Positions 16,872 through 25,387 of a stretch of 64,000 nt of DNA are shown here, piece after piece. Source of the DNA: Alistipes senegalensis JC50 (GTDB lineage Bacteria; Bacteroidota; Bacteroidia; Bacteroidales; Rikenellaceae). The stretch's first letter is position 1. Every line of letters starts with the position of its first letter. The notes beneath the pieces are model-generated. The model was not told the origin of the DNA. It saw only the letters and a list, made by a program, of their open reading frames with translations, and did not search any database. Location of the stretch: contig NZ_CP102252.1 in assembly GCF_025145645.1 (NCBI RefSeq), forward strand, positions 744,001 to 808,000. Direction: 5' to 3'. Position numbers and translations under genes: made by a program.

Positions 16872-16889
16872 CCTTAAAACCGGAAAACC

Positions 16890-17660
16890 ATGAACAACGA
16901 AAATAAGATCGACCTCTCGATCGAAATGTACGAAGACCTCAAGGAAACACTTGTCAAAGCCATTAAAAACGCCAAGACGGGAAAAACCGACGGCAGTATA
17001 CATTCAGACAATGCACAAACCGAACGGATCGAGCGGCTGATAGAGGCCGCGGAACTTTCGCAGAGACAGATTGCACAGCTGCTCGAACACCTGCAACGGC
17101 ATACGGCCTTGCCCGGAATAAAAACCGAGCAGGTACGAGAATTTACCGACAGATACAACACACTGCTGGCACAGTTGGCTGGGAAATTGGAGGTGATCGA
17201 CAAAGAGAACAGGCAGACGCATACATTGATCGAGCAAGTCGGGCAAGCCGTCGAAACAGCGGCAAAGCCCGAAAACCTGCCCCTGCAGGAACACCGCCAT
17301 ACTTATACGCTCGATCTTAAATCCTCGAAAACATTTCTGACGATGTTCGTCATGCTGGGTGGTATTTTCCTGCAAGCTGCATTCATCTACCGAATCTCGA
17401 AGAATAATCGGCTGTTGGCCGTGAACGACCTGAAATACCGTTACGTGAAGATGTGCGGGAAAATCGGCGAAAAGGAGCTGACGGAGTTGGAAACCATATT
17501 TTGGGATGAGCAGCACACGGCCATACGCGATACTGTCCGAAACCAAGTCGAGCGGTACGAGGAAGCCGTAAGGCGGCGGGCCAAGCAATTAGAGCGGGCG
17601 ACCGTTAAGGAGCGCAAAGCCCAAAAACTGCTCGAAGAGGCTATTAAATTAAAACAATAA
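16890..17660 (+). CDS. Coiled-coil protein with one membrane segment, mobilization-associated
   Basis: 256 residues, 18 bases after the relaxase gene. The N-terminal 130 residues are a helical, Gln/Glu-rich coiled coil. One membrane segment lies at about 149-167 (FLTMFVMLGGIFLQAAFIY). The last 60 residues are again charged and helical (RRRAKQLERATVKERKAQKLLEE). Genes of this shape often follow relaxases in Bacteroidales mobilizable elements, where they may link the relaxosome to the membrane or coupling protein. I recognise no catalytic motif, and the role is inferred from position. Confidence 0.6.
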   Translation: MNNENKIDLSIEMYEDLKETLVKAIKNAKTGKTDGSIHSDNAQTERIERLIEAAELSQRQIAQLLEHLQRHTALPGIKTEQVREFTDRYNTLLAQLAGKLEVIDKENRQTHTLIEQVGQAVETAAKPENLPLQEHRHTYTLDLKSSKTFLTMFVMLGGIFLQAAFIYRISKNNRLLAVNDLKYRYVKMCGKIGEKELTELETIFWDEQHTAIRDTVRNQVERYEEAVRRRAKQLERATVKERKAQKLLEEAIKLKQ

Positions 17661-17672
17661 TCATCTTTATTG

Positions 17673-17680
17673 TATATTTG
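17673..17680 (+). promoter_or_regulatory. -7 promoter element of the TPR-LuxR gene
   Basis: TATATTTG (TAnnTTTG) lies 19 bases before the ATG at 17700, marking the start of the cargo segment. Confidence 0.55.
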
Positions 17681-17699
17681 TCATTGTTTTATATTAAAT

Positions 17700-19274
17700 A
17701 TGAAATATTTATATACAATTTACTTTCTATTGTACGTTTCGACGCTTTCGGCACAAACGATCGATTCCCTTTATTCCGTTTTCCGTCACACGAACGGTTC
17801 CGAACGGACTGCTACTGCCAACCAACTTTTCGAGGAATTTTACAACCTCGGCCTGACCGACTCACTTTATCAATTCTCCGCCCGGAACCGGCATCGGGAA
17901 ATAGAGGCACTTATAACGTATTGGATGGCAGAATACGCTTTCGACACCGAGGACTATAAAGCGGCTACAATCTGGGCCGAGGAAGCGCTGCCACTCTGCC
18001 GTGAATCGGGCGATGATATTCTTTTATCAGATTGCTTAAACCTATTAAGCGCCAGTCTTCAGCGACGAGGCGATTTCGGGCGGGCCCTGCCTTGGCAGGA
18101 GGCTTGTTACTGGATTGACAAACGTTTAGGCGATGCGGAACGGCTGAGTTCTTCACTCAATAACCTGGCAGCCCTCTATCTGGCGACCGAACAACCCAAA
18201 ACAGCCGAAAAGTATATACTCGAAGCCATCGCCATAGAACGAACGCTCAACAGGCCGGCAATACTTGCTATTCGTCTGGGCATGGCATCGGACATTCTTC
18301 TGAAATCCCAACGTCCAAAGGAGGCCTTACCCTACGCCACCGAAGCGCTCGCTCTCGACCGTGCAGGAGGGCGCCAAATAAAGACGGCAATTCGTCAGTC
18401 ACAACTGGCCGCCGTTTTATCAGCACTACAACGCGACGATGAAGCTCAGGAACTTCTACAAGAAGCAGTGTCCGTATTCGAACGAAATGGGAATATCCAC
18501 TCTCAAGCGGTCTGTTGCAACCAGCTCGGGAACATCGCTCTGCACAAAGGCCGCAATGCCGAAGCCGCAGATTATTTCCACCGCAGCGTTCGTCTCTGTG
18601 CGCAAAACGGCAACCGCTTCATCGAAAGTAAAGCGCAGTACGGCCTATGGCGCGCTTTGCGCACAACCGACCGCTCTGCGGCATTGCGGCATCTGGAGCT
18701 CTATACGACACTGGCCGATACAATCTTTTCCGAACAGACAGCCCGGCAACTCAGCAATTTCCAGGCAAAATACGAATTGGCAGAAAAGGAGCACCGCATC
18801 GCCATACAACAAAATGAAATCCAGCACAGAAAAAACATGCTAATCGTCCTAATCATAATCATTATTCTTTGTATTATAGCATTAACCGTCATCGGGCGAT
18901 TATTGGTCCTCCGCCAACGCCACAATGCCATGCTCCAACAAACTCTCAAGTTAAAAGAGCGACTGCTTGCATTATTGCCGCTGCACTCCAACAGCGCAAT
19001 CCATAACGAAATCGAAACTATCGCAAAAGAGATAACTGTACCACAAATACATTTCACCCCGCGTGAACGAACAATCATTCACTTATGTTGCGAAGGTTTA
19101 CAAACAAAAGAAATCGCAGACCGGCTCGGCATATCCCAGCGTACGGTCGACACGCACAAAACCAATATCTTCCGTAAAACGGGTATTAACAATACGGTCG
19201 AACTAATGCGTTATGCCATGCAAGTCGGGTTAATCGACACAAATCAAAGTTCAAAGACACCAACAGATACGTAA
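17700..19274 (+). CDS. Membrane-bound TPR protein with LuxR-type DNA-binding domain
   Basis: 524 residues from ATG 17700; a start at 17670 is in frame but would put ten residues ahead of the signal peptide and overlap the promoter. The signal YLYTIYFLLYVSTLSAQ leads into TPR repeats (about 90-330, for example AERLSSSLNNLAALYLATEQP). A membrane helix lies at about 381-403 (NMLIVLIIIIILCIIALTVIG). The C-terminus (about 457-515) is a LuxR/GerE HTH: TPRERTIIHLCCEGLQTKEI, then ADRLGISQRTVDTHKTNIFRK. This one-component design senses in the periplasm and binds DNA from the membrane. Likely regulates the adjacent surface cargo. AT-richer than the chromosome. Confidence 0.85.
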   Translation: MKYLYTIYFLLYVSTLSAQTIDSLYSVFRHTNGSERTATANQLFEEFYNLGLTDSLYQFSARNRHREIEALITYWMAEYAFDTEDYKAATIWAEEALPLCRESGDDILLSDCLNLLSASLQRRGDFGRALPWQEACYWIDKRLGDAERLSSSLNNLAALYLATEQPKTAEKYILEAIAIERTLNRPAILAIRLGMASDILLKSQRPKEALPYATEALALDRAGGRQIKTAIRQSQLAAVLSALQRDDEAQELLQEAVSVFERNGNIHSQAVCCNQLGNIALHKGRNAEAADYFHRSVRLCAQNGNRFIESKAQYGLWRALRTTDRSAALRHLELYTTLADTIFSEQTARQLSNFQAKYELAEKEHRIAIQQNEIQHRKNMLIVLIIIIILCIIALTVIGRLLVLRQRHNAMLQQTLKLKERLLALLPLHSNSAIHNEIETIAKEITVPQIHFTPRERTIIHLCCEGLQTKEIADRLGISQRTVDTHKTNIFRKTGINNTVELMRYAMQVGLIDTNQSSKTPTDT

Positions 19275-19310
19275 TTTCTCGTAGATACAGTCGATTTTCA
19301 ATTTACATTT

Positions 19311-19340
19311 TTTGTCAGGGGGGGGGAATCGCTATATTTG
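19311..19340 (+). promoter_or_regulatory. Promoter with G9 tract in the spacer, for the hybrid sensor gene
   Basis: A -33 TTTG (19311-19314) and a -7 TATATTTG (19333-19340) are separated by 18 bases, nine of which are an uninterrupted G run (19318-19326). Slippage of the run would change the spacer length. Two other promoters in this window have spacers of 19 (tRNA-Leu) and 20 (28961-28992). Confidence 0.7.
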
Positions 19341-19368
19341 TAAATGTGAAAAATAACCCCTTCCTATT

Positions 19369-22197
19369 ATGTTTTCCTTACCCCGAGTTTCACGTAAAAC
19401 GATATTCGTCCTACTGTTTCTTGGCATAATTCAAGTTTCTTGTACCAATCATTCCTCCCCAGCACAATCTTTCGCAGAACGCGCATGCATAGACAGCCTC
19501 GTGCGCGCCAATCGCAACCTTGATTCAATGGAAATATGGCTGGAAAAGTTCTCCCGCGAACAAAACCATATCGGACTTATTTTCGTATGCCGGGAACTGG
19601 GGAAACGCTACCGCGAAAAATCACGTTTCTCCGAAGCATTAGCCATTCATAACCGAGGCTTAAGATTGGCAATAGAACTGGCCGACACGCTCGAGATTGC
19701 TGATGCCTACAACAATATCGGTACAGATCTGCGACGAATGGGAATGCTCTCCGAAGCAGCAGATTCCCATTATCTGGCCTTACATATAGCCGAACAATAT
19801 ACTGGCAACGAACCGCGCCAAAACCGCAAGAATTATGTCTATGCATTGAATGGTCTCGGCAACATTTATAAAGCACTCGACAACCGTAATGAAGCCGAAC
19901 ATTATTTCCGTCGGGCACTGAAGATCGAGACCGAAATGGGTAATGAATTAGGGCAGGCGATCAACTGGGCCAATTTAGGTAGCATCTATAAATACCGTCA
20001 ACAATACGACTCTGCCTACCTATGCTTCACCCGCTCTCTCGAGCACAATGAACGGGCACGATCTAAACTCGGCATCGCATTATGCCACACTCATTTCGGT
20101 CAGATTCACGAGTGCCGTGGCGACTATGAACAGGCATTCGGCGAATACAACATCTCTTACCGGCTGCTGAAAGCAATTCCCGACAAATGGAATTTGCTCA
20201 AATCGTGTACAGCCCTGGCCAGCCTCCATTTTCGACGCGGGAATCTTCCTAAGGCAAAAAAAATTCTCGACGAAGCATTGATCACAGCACGTGAAATACA
20301 CTCATTCGGCCATTTGGAAGAACTCCATCTGCTTCGCTCAGAATATTACGAACGATTAGGGATATGCCGCAATGCACTGCATGAACTCAAACTCAGCCAT
20401 CAATACCGCGACAGTCTACTGACAGACCAAAACGAAAGCATGGTTTATGAAACCCAAATACGTTACGAGCGCGATAAGAAAGCACGCGAAATCGCCGAAT
20501 TGAATGAACAGAACGAACGACAAATACGCAGCAGACGACAAGTAACCATTACATCGGGTATTGTCATATTGCTGACGTTCATGATACTCGGAGTTCTGGT
20601 CTACGCCCTGCGCATGAAGATCCGTTCACAACAGACCACACGGCGTATGGCCGCCATGCAGCAAAATTTTTTCACGAACATCACGCACGAATTCCGCACA
20701 CCGTTAACTGTCATCCTCGGCCTGGCCGAACGTCAGATGGCAGCAAGCAGCGACAAGGCCTGCAACAAGGATATGCAGGTCATCATCAGGCAAAGCAACA
20801 CCTTGCTGGAACTGATCAACCAACTGTTGGGTATCGCCCAAATACGTTCCGCCATAACTACCCCGGAGTGGCATACGGGTGATATCATAGCTCTGTTGCA
20901 TCTGATACTGGAGAATATCCGCATTTGTTCAGAACAGAAACTCATCGAGATCGAGTTTGCACCGACTCTGTCCTCGCTTAAAATGGATTTCATCCCGGAT
21001 TACATGCAGAAAATTCTACGCAACCTGCTGATCAATGCGGTGAAGTTCACGTCTCAAGGCGGCAAAATTCTCATAACCGTCACAGCAAACAAAGGACAGG
21101 CCGCCATCACCATTGCAGACTCAGGCATGGGAATTAGCCAGGAAGACCTGCCATACATTTTCGAACCTTTTTACCAAGGGAACAATCCCGAAGCATATCT
21201 CGGCACGGGCATCGGGCTGTCGATGGTGCGCCAGATGACCGAGGCGATGGGAGGTACAATCGAAGTATTCAGTATCGAGGGACAAGGCTCGTCATTCATC
21301 GTGCGGTTGCCATTGCATCATGGCAAAGGATTTCTAAGCGAATGGATCCCGGGAAACAATTCCCCTGAAAAATCGGGTTCCATCGTCGATGAAATACCGG
21401 AAAACAATTCTGTGACAAACTCCGACAATAAACAGAAGAATACGATTCTGATCGCGGAGGACAATTCCGATGTTGCCAGCTACATCAGCAGCGAACTCAG
21501 GAGCGATTACCACCTGCTTCTGGCTCGTAACGGCCGTGAAGCGCTGGCGAAAGCCGAAGCCTACATGCCGGACCTCATCCTCACCGACGTCATGATGCCC
21601 GAGATGGATGGCTATGAACTATGCCGTGCCATCCGAAATTCAGAAACTCTCAACCATATCCCCATCATCATTATTTCGGCCCGAAGCGATGAGCCGGATC
21701 GTCTCGCCGGTCTGGCGACGGGCGCCGACGCCTATTTGGTCAAACCGTTCAATACAGAAGAACTTCAGTTACAGATCCGGAAACTGCTGGAACAGCGACG
21801 CATCCTGCGTGAAAAATATGCACGGCAGATGCAAGTAGGAAACATGCCCCCTCAAGAGCTACCCGAAGCGAATCGGGAGTTCATGACACGTCTGCACCAA
21901 ATCATCTACTCAGAGATGGCCGATCCGACGTTCAACTCCGAGACCATTGCAAATAAAATCTGCATGAGCCGTTCGCAACTCAACCGCAAGGTCAAAAGCA
22001 TCACGGACATGGATACAGCAACATATATCCGACAAGCACGGCTGCAATTCGCCCGCAATCTGCTCGTCTCATCCGACAACGCCATCGGCGATATTGTTAT
22101 CCGTTGCGGTTTTGAATATCAGAGCTATTTCAACCGGATTTTCAAGCAACATTTCGGGATGACCCCTATGGAATACCGCAAACGGAACCGAAAATAA
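19369..22197 (+). CDS. TPR hybrid two-component sensor/regulator (HisKA-HATPase-REC-AraC)
   Basis: 942 residues. The N-terminal signal ends LGIIQVSC, a possible lipobox, so the sensor part is exported. TPR repeats fill about 60-370. A membrane helix follows (ITSGIVILLTFMILGVLVYAL, about 394-414). Then HisKA with phospho-acceptor His440 (FFTNITHEFRTPLTVILG), HATPase_c (about 545-655; LINAVKFTSQGGKI, IADSGMGIS, GIGLSMV), REC with Asp740 (ILTDVMMPEMDG), and an AraC HTH (about 840-940, ending FGMTPMEYRKR). All catalytic residues are present. Sensing and DNA output are in one chain, as in PUL-type HTCS but with a TPR input. Promoter contains a G9 spacer. Probably controls the surface genes downstream. 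Confidence 0.92.
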   Translation: MFSLPRVSRKTIFVLLFLGIIQVSCTNHSSPAQSFAERACIDSLVRANRNLDSMEIWLEKFSREQNHIGLIFVCRELGKRYREKSRFSEALAIHNRGLRLAIELADTLEIADAYNNIGTDLRRMGMLSEAADSHYLALHIAEQYTGNEPRQNRKNYVYALNGLGNIYKALDNRNEAEHYFRRALKIETEMGNELGQAINWANLGSIYKYRQQYDSAYLCFTRSLEHNERARSKLGIALCHTHFGQIHECRGDYEQAFGEYNISYRLLKAIPDKWNLLKSCTALASLHFRRGNLPKAKKILDEALITAREIHSFGHLEELHLLRSEYYERLGICRNALHELKLSHQYRDSLLTDQNESMVYETQIRYERDKKAREIAELNEQNERQIRSRRQVTITSGIVILLTFMILGVLVYALRMKIRSQQTTRRMAAMQQNFFTNITHEFRTPLTVILGLAERQMAASSDKACNKDMQVIIRQSNTLLELINQLLGIAQIRSAITTPEWHTGDIIALLHLILENIRICSEQKLIEIEFAPTLSSLKMDFIPDYMQKILRNLLINAVKFTSQGGKILITVTANKGQAAITIADSGMGISQEDLPYIFEPFYQGNNPEAYLGTGIGLSMVRQMTEAMGGTIEVFSIEGQGSSFIVRLPLHHGKGFLSEWIPGNNSPEKSGSIVDEIPENNSVTNSDNKQKNTILIAEDNSDVASYISSELRSDYHLLLARNGREALAKAEAYMPDLILTDVMMPEMDGYELCRAIRNSETLNHIPIIIISARSDEPDRLAGLATGADAYLVKPFNTEELQLQIRKLLEQRRILREKYARQMQVGNMPPQELPEANREFMTRLHQIIYSEMADPTFNSETIANKICMSRSQLNRKVKSITDMDTATYIRQARLQFARNLLVSSDNAIGDIVIRCGFEYQSYFNRIFKQHFGMTPMEYRKRNRK

Positions 22198-22217
22198 CCC
22201 TTTGACCGATGAATTCA

Positions 22218-22250
22218 GGCCGCTTCCCGTTCCCGGGGAGCGGCTTTTTC
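22218..22250 (+). terminator. Terminator after the hybrid sensor gene
   Basis: A GGCCGCTTCCCG/CGGGGAGCGGC stem-loop is followed by TTTTTC, 20 bases after the stop codon. Confidence 0.8.
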
Positions 22251-22411
22251 ATATTCGTACTCCTCCTATGCTTTTTGCACCCGACAAATCACGCATATCA
22301 CTAATTTATAGAAATTTAGAAATAATCGTGCGCAGGAAATTCAAATCACAACCAAGTAAATCGCGTCCCCAGTATAAAAATCAACGTCAAGATTATTAAC
22401 ACCGGCAGCCC

Positions 22412-22438
22412 TGTTCTGCGAACTTTGCAAACAGAACG
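22412..22438 (+). promoter_or_regulatory. Inverted repeat around a near-consensus -7 element
   Basis: GTTCTG (22413-22418) and CAGAAC (22432-22437) flank GAACTTTG, one mismatch from TAnnTTTG, 51 bases before the lipoprotein gene at 22489. It may be an operator-promoter for the surface cargo. The rest of 22251-22488 shows no gene. Confidence 0.4.
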
Positions 22439-22488
22439 AAAAACAATAGAAACGCCGCGGTACATAATTAACCCAAATTCAAATTCCT

Positions 22489-23007
22489 ATGAAAAAACTT
22501 TTTTCTTTATTACTTCTTTGTGGAGCCTTGTGCACACTGGCTTCATGCGAGAAAGACAACGATAATCCCGAACCGGAGACCAACCGTTTCGTACTTTCCG
22601 GGAAGAACTACTCCAATTTTACTGTCTCTGTCGCTAAAGATGAACTGAACAAAGGTAATTACGACATTCATATACTTCCGGCAGAAGACAACACGATGGA
22701 GTTGTGTCTGCAATGTTCCATGCAACACGACGGGGTGAGTCTGGACCTTACGAAGGTAGACCCTCTACTGGCAGTTCAGGATTATAAGGGATGGTATTGG
22801 AATATTGAAGCCCAAACAAACGGAATCACAATATTGGAAGGTTGGGGAGGCGATGACCCCGATTTTGGAGTGGCAGGCGACATCCTGTATATCAAAAGTC
22901 TGAATAAGGACCACACTCAATTTGAGATCCGCTGTAAACTCACCGACCCCGAAAAACGTTCTTTGGTCTTCTATTATAAAGGAAACGTAACACTTGCCAC
23001 CGAGTAA
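22489..23007 (+). CDS. Small lipoprotein of unknown function
   Basis: 172 residues. The signal ends LCTLASC (lipobox, Cys20), followed by an acidic EKDNDNPEPE linker that favours surface export in Bacteroidota. The remaining 140 residues are predicted mainly beta, with aromatic-rich stretches (DYKGWYWNIEA, GWGGDDPDFGVAGDILYIKS). I do not recognise the family. It is the first gene of a run that includes a histone H1-like gene, a coiled-coil lipoprotein and an OmpA-family gene, so it may be part of the same surface assembly. Confidence 0.65.
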   Translation: MKKLFSLLLLCGALCTLASCEKDNDNPEPETNRFVLSGKNYSNFTVSVAKDELNKGNYDIHILPAEDNTMELCLQCSMQHDGVSLDLTKVDPLLAVQDYKGWYWNIEAQTNGITILEGWGGDDPDFGVAGDILYIKSLNKDHTQFEIRCKLTDPEKRSLVFYYKGNVTLATE

Positions 23008-23053
23008 ATTGCCAAAATACGACTTCGTGAATACACACAACCGCTAAACCACA

Positions 23054-23239
23054 ATGCCTATGAAAATGATGCTGCAAAACATCCGGGAGCGGAGCGAGGC
23101 TCTGCTCGCTGACGGACAACGACAAAACGACACCGGAAACAAAGCCGCCGGCAGGCGCGCCCGCAAGGCGAGTCTTGAACTGGAGAAAATCCTGAAAGAA
23201 TTTCGCAAAATTTCGCTTGCCTCCGGAAAAAGGGGATAA
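23054..23239 (+). CDS. Histone H1-like (Hc1-type) small DNA-binding protein
   Basis: 61 residues, pI strongly basic. The segment GNKAAGRRARKASLELEKIL continuing with KEFRKISLAS (about residues 27-57) matches the core of the short histone H1-like proteins found in Bacteroidota chromosomes (GNKAAGxRARKASLxLEK...). These are nucleoid-associated proteins. This copy is a little divergent (Met-rich N-terminus; Met3 is an alternative start) and lies on a mobile element between surface genes. Perhaps a xenogeneic-silencing or nucleoid factor carried as cargo; inference only. Confidence 0.72.
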   Translation: MPMKMMLQNIRERSEALLADGQRQNDTGNKAAGRRARKASLELEKILKEFRKISLASGKRG

Positions 23240-23268
23240 TCCCAGATTATTTCTAAAACCGAGGCCCC

Positions 23269-23481
23269 ATGAACACAGACCCTCCTAAACCGAAAAAAAT
23301 GACCAGTGAGGAAGTGCAACGAATGTTGGCTGATTTCTATCAGGAAGTTGAACGCCGCGAACAGGAAGAGGGACGTCCCTTGCACATCTCGACAAACAAG
23401 GTACCCCGACCGACATGCTGGCAACGACTTCGCAGCTTGTTCTCCTCCAGTCGTCCGACAATCAACAAACGAAAAAAATAA
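23269..23481 (+). CDS. Small basic hypothetical protein
   Basis: 70 residues, 29 bases after the histone-like gene. The N-terminal part (MTSEEVQRMLADFYQEVERR, about 11-30) is an amphipathic helix and the C-terminus is very basic (RSLFSSSRPTINKRKK). No family recognised. It may be a companion of the histone-like gene, since both are small, basic and adjacent. Coding status rests on frame, start context and the tight spacing on either side. Confidence 0.45.
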   Translation: MNTDPPKPKKMTSEEVQRMLADFYQEVERREQEEGRPLHISTNKVPRPTCWQRLRSLFSSSRPTINKRKK

Positions 23482-23514
23482 AAACACTACAAACCCATTA
23501 AAACAGATTCAATC

Positions 23515-25314
23515 ATGAAAAGAAAACTTTCCTATGCCATCGTCATCGCACTCTGCGGTATGATGGGATTCACCTCGTGCACGAAAGATTACGACGATGA
23601 TCTGCGCATTCACCGCGAAATGATCGAAAACAACGAAAAGGAACTTCGCGCCACCATCGATGCATACCAGGTGCTGGTAAACAACACCATCGAACAGATG
23701 GAGATTGCTTACAAAAATGCCGATAATCTGATCAAACAGGAGATGAAGGCCGAATTCGATGCTGCCAAGGCCCGCCTGACGGCACTCGAAACCGCACTCG
23801 AAACCGCCAAAAACAACATCTCGGCCCTGCAAACCGATCTAACCACATTCAAAGCTGCGGTTCAGCTCGATTTCCAGGAGGTGAACAACAAGATTACGGC
23901 TATCAACGCACGCATCGACGATGCCGAATTGAAAATCACGGCACTCGATGGTCGTCTGACCTCGGCAGAACAAGCCATCATTGATTTGAAGGCGTGGAAA
24001 ACTTTGGCCGAAGGGAAACTGGAGGATCTGAAAAACAGCCAAACGGCGACCGCAGCCGATGTGGAAGCTTTGAAGACCCGCATCAACACGGCTGAAGGCA
24101 AGATCACAGCACTCGAAACGCTTTGTAACAACCTCAAAGCGGAATTCGAAGCCGCCGACGTAGCACTCGGCCAGCGCATCGATGACCTGACGACGGCACT
24201 CGGAACGCAGGAGACCTCGCTCACGGCACTCATCACCAACACACAGAATGCACTCAACGCACGCATCGACGACTTCAAGAGCGAAATGACCACGGCTTGG
24301 AACGACTATAAAACGACGGTGGACGGCAAACTCGCCGCAATGGCGACGCAACTCACCGCAGTGATCGCCGATGTCAACACGCTGACCGGCAAGCTCGCTA
24401 CGCTGGACGGCAAGGTAGGCACTCTCGAAACCGCCGTAGCCAACCTGACGGCTCAGATCGCAGGCCTCGCCTCGCAGACCGCGCTGGACGCCCTAACCAC
24501 ACGCGTAAACCAGCTCACCATAGATCTCGCCGCCAAAGAGGCTGCCCTGAAAGTGCTGATCGACGCCAATAAGGACGGTATCACGGCCAATAAGGCGGAA
24601 ATCGAAGCGCTGAAAGTCGAAATCAACACGATCAAGGCCGACATGCAAGCGATGAAGACCGAATTGACGCAGGCGATCACCGATGCAGTATCCGACAAGG
24701 TAACCCAGACTGCTATGGATACCGCCATCGCACAACTCGAATCGGATTATAAGGCTGCCGACCAGGCCCTGCAAACGTTGATCGACACGATCAACAACAC
24801 GACCCTTCCCGCCATGGACAGCAAAATTACGGCGCTCGAAGGCCGCATGGAGACCGTGGAAACCGATATCGAAGCCATCAAGAACCGCATCCAGGCCGTT
24901 CGGTGGATTCCCGCCTACAGTGACGGCAAACTGACGCTCTCGGCAAAGAAGACCGGTGGTACGTACGAATCAGCCAAACTGGAAGAGGAACTCTACGTGA
25001 CCAGCGCCAACACGAACATTATCGCCGACATCCTCGACGCCTCAAAGGGTTATACGGTTGAGGTGATCGCCAATTCGGTGAATACCCGCGCCATTGTGAC
25101 TTCTCCCTTCGGAACAGCAACCGTTACCGCCGGTACAGAGAATAATGTGCTGAAAATTGCAATGGGATATACCGACCTCGCAACCCTTTGGAGCAGTTTC
25201 AATACCGCAACTATTCCTACGCCGATCAAAGTACAGCTGGCAGTGAAGATTTCGGACGCCAAGGGTAATTCGGCCATGACCGACTTCGCCGACGTCGTAA
25301 TCGTCAACAACTAA
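23515..25314 (+). CDS. Long coiled-coil surface lipoprotein
   Basis: 599 residues. The signal ends MGFTSC (lipobox, Cys22). Residues about 30-460 are one long coiled coil built of repeated units such as ITALETxxxNLKAEFEAAD, NARIDDAELKITALDGRL and LTGKLATLDGKVGTLETAV, with very few aromatics or prolines. A C-terminal beta domain (about 462-599) starts RWIPAYSDGKLTLSAK and contains YTVEVIANSVNTRA. N-termini like this are sometimes annotated as PL29-type, but no lyase domain is evident. A stalk with a globular tip suggests an adhesin or spacer reaching out from the outer membrane. The OmpA-family gene follows after a terminator-like hairpin, and the pair probably works together. Confidence 0.78.
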   Translation: MKRKLSYAIVIALCGMMGFTSCTKDYDDDLRIHREMIENNEKELRATIDAYQVLVNNTIEQMEIAYKNADNLIKQEMKAEFDAAKARLTALETALETAKNNISALQTDLTTFKAAVQLDFQEVNNKITAINARIDDAELKITALDGRLTSAEQAIIDLKAWKTLAEGKLEDLKNSQTATAADVEALKTRINTAEGKITALETLCNNLKAEFEAADVALGQRIDDLTTALGTQETSLTALITNTQNALNARIDDFKSEMTTAWNDYKTTVDGKLAAMATQLTAVIADVNTLTGKLATLDGKVGTLETAVANLTAQIAGLASQTALDALTTRVNQLTIDLAAKEAALKVLIDANKDGITANKAEIEALKVEINTIKADMQAMKTELTQAITDAVSDKVTQTAMDTAIAQLESDYKAADQALQTLIDTINNTTLPAMDSKITALEGRMETVETDIEAIKNRIQAVRWIPAYSDGKLTLSAKKTGGTYESAKLEEELYVTSANTNIIADILDASKGYTVEVIANSVNTRAIVTSPFGTATVTAGTENNVLKIAMGYTDLATLWSSFNTATIPTPIKVQLAVKISDAKGNSAMTDFADVVIVNN

Positions 25315-25328
25315 CAAAAAACGATGAT

Positions 25329-25365
25329 GTGCGGGGAGAGATACCCACAACTCCCCGCACTTTTT
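25329..25365 (+). terminator. Terminator or attenuator between coiled-coil and OmpA-family genes
   Basis: A perfect 10-bp stem GTGCGGGGAG/CTCCCCGCAC (25329-25338 with 25351-25360) is followed by TTTTTC. Leaky read-through would give less OmpA-like protein than stalk protein. Confidence 0.85.
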
Positions 25366-25387
25366 CTAACGTTAAAAACAAGGAACA

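Noticed and set aside
23515..25314. Repetitive DNA that might be a CRISPR-like array or tandem repeat
   Set aside because: The repetition is degenerate and in codon phase; it encodes a heptad-type coiled coil. No CRISPR array or cas gene was seen anywhere in the window.
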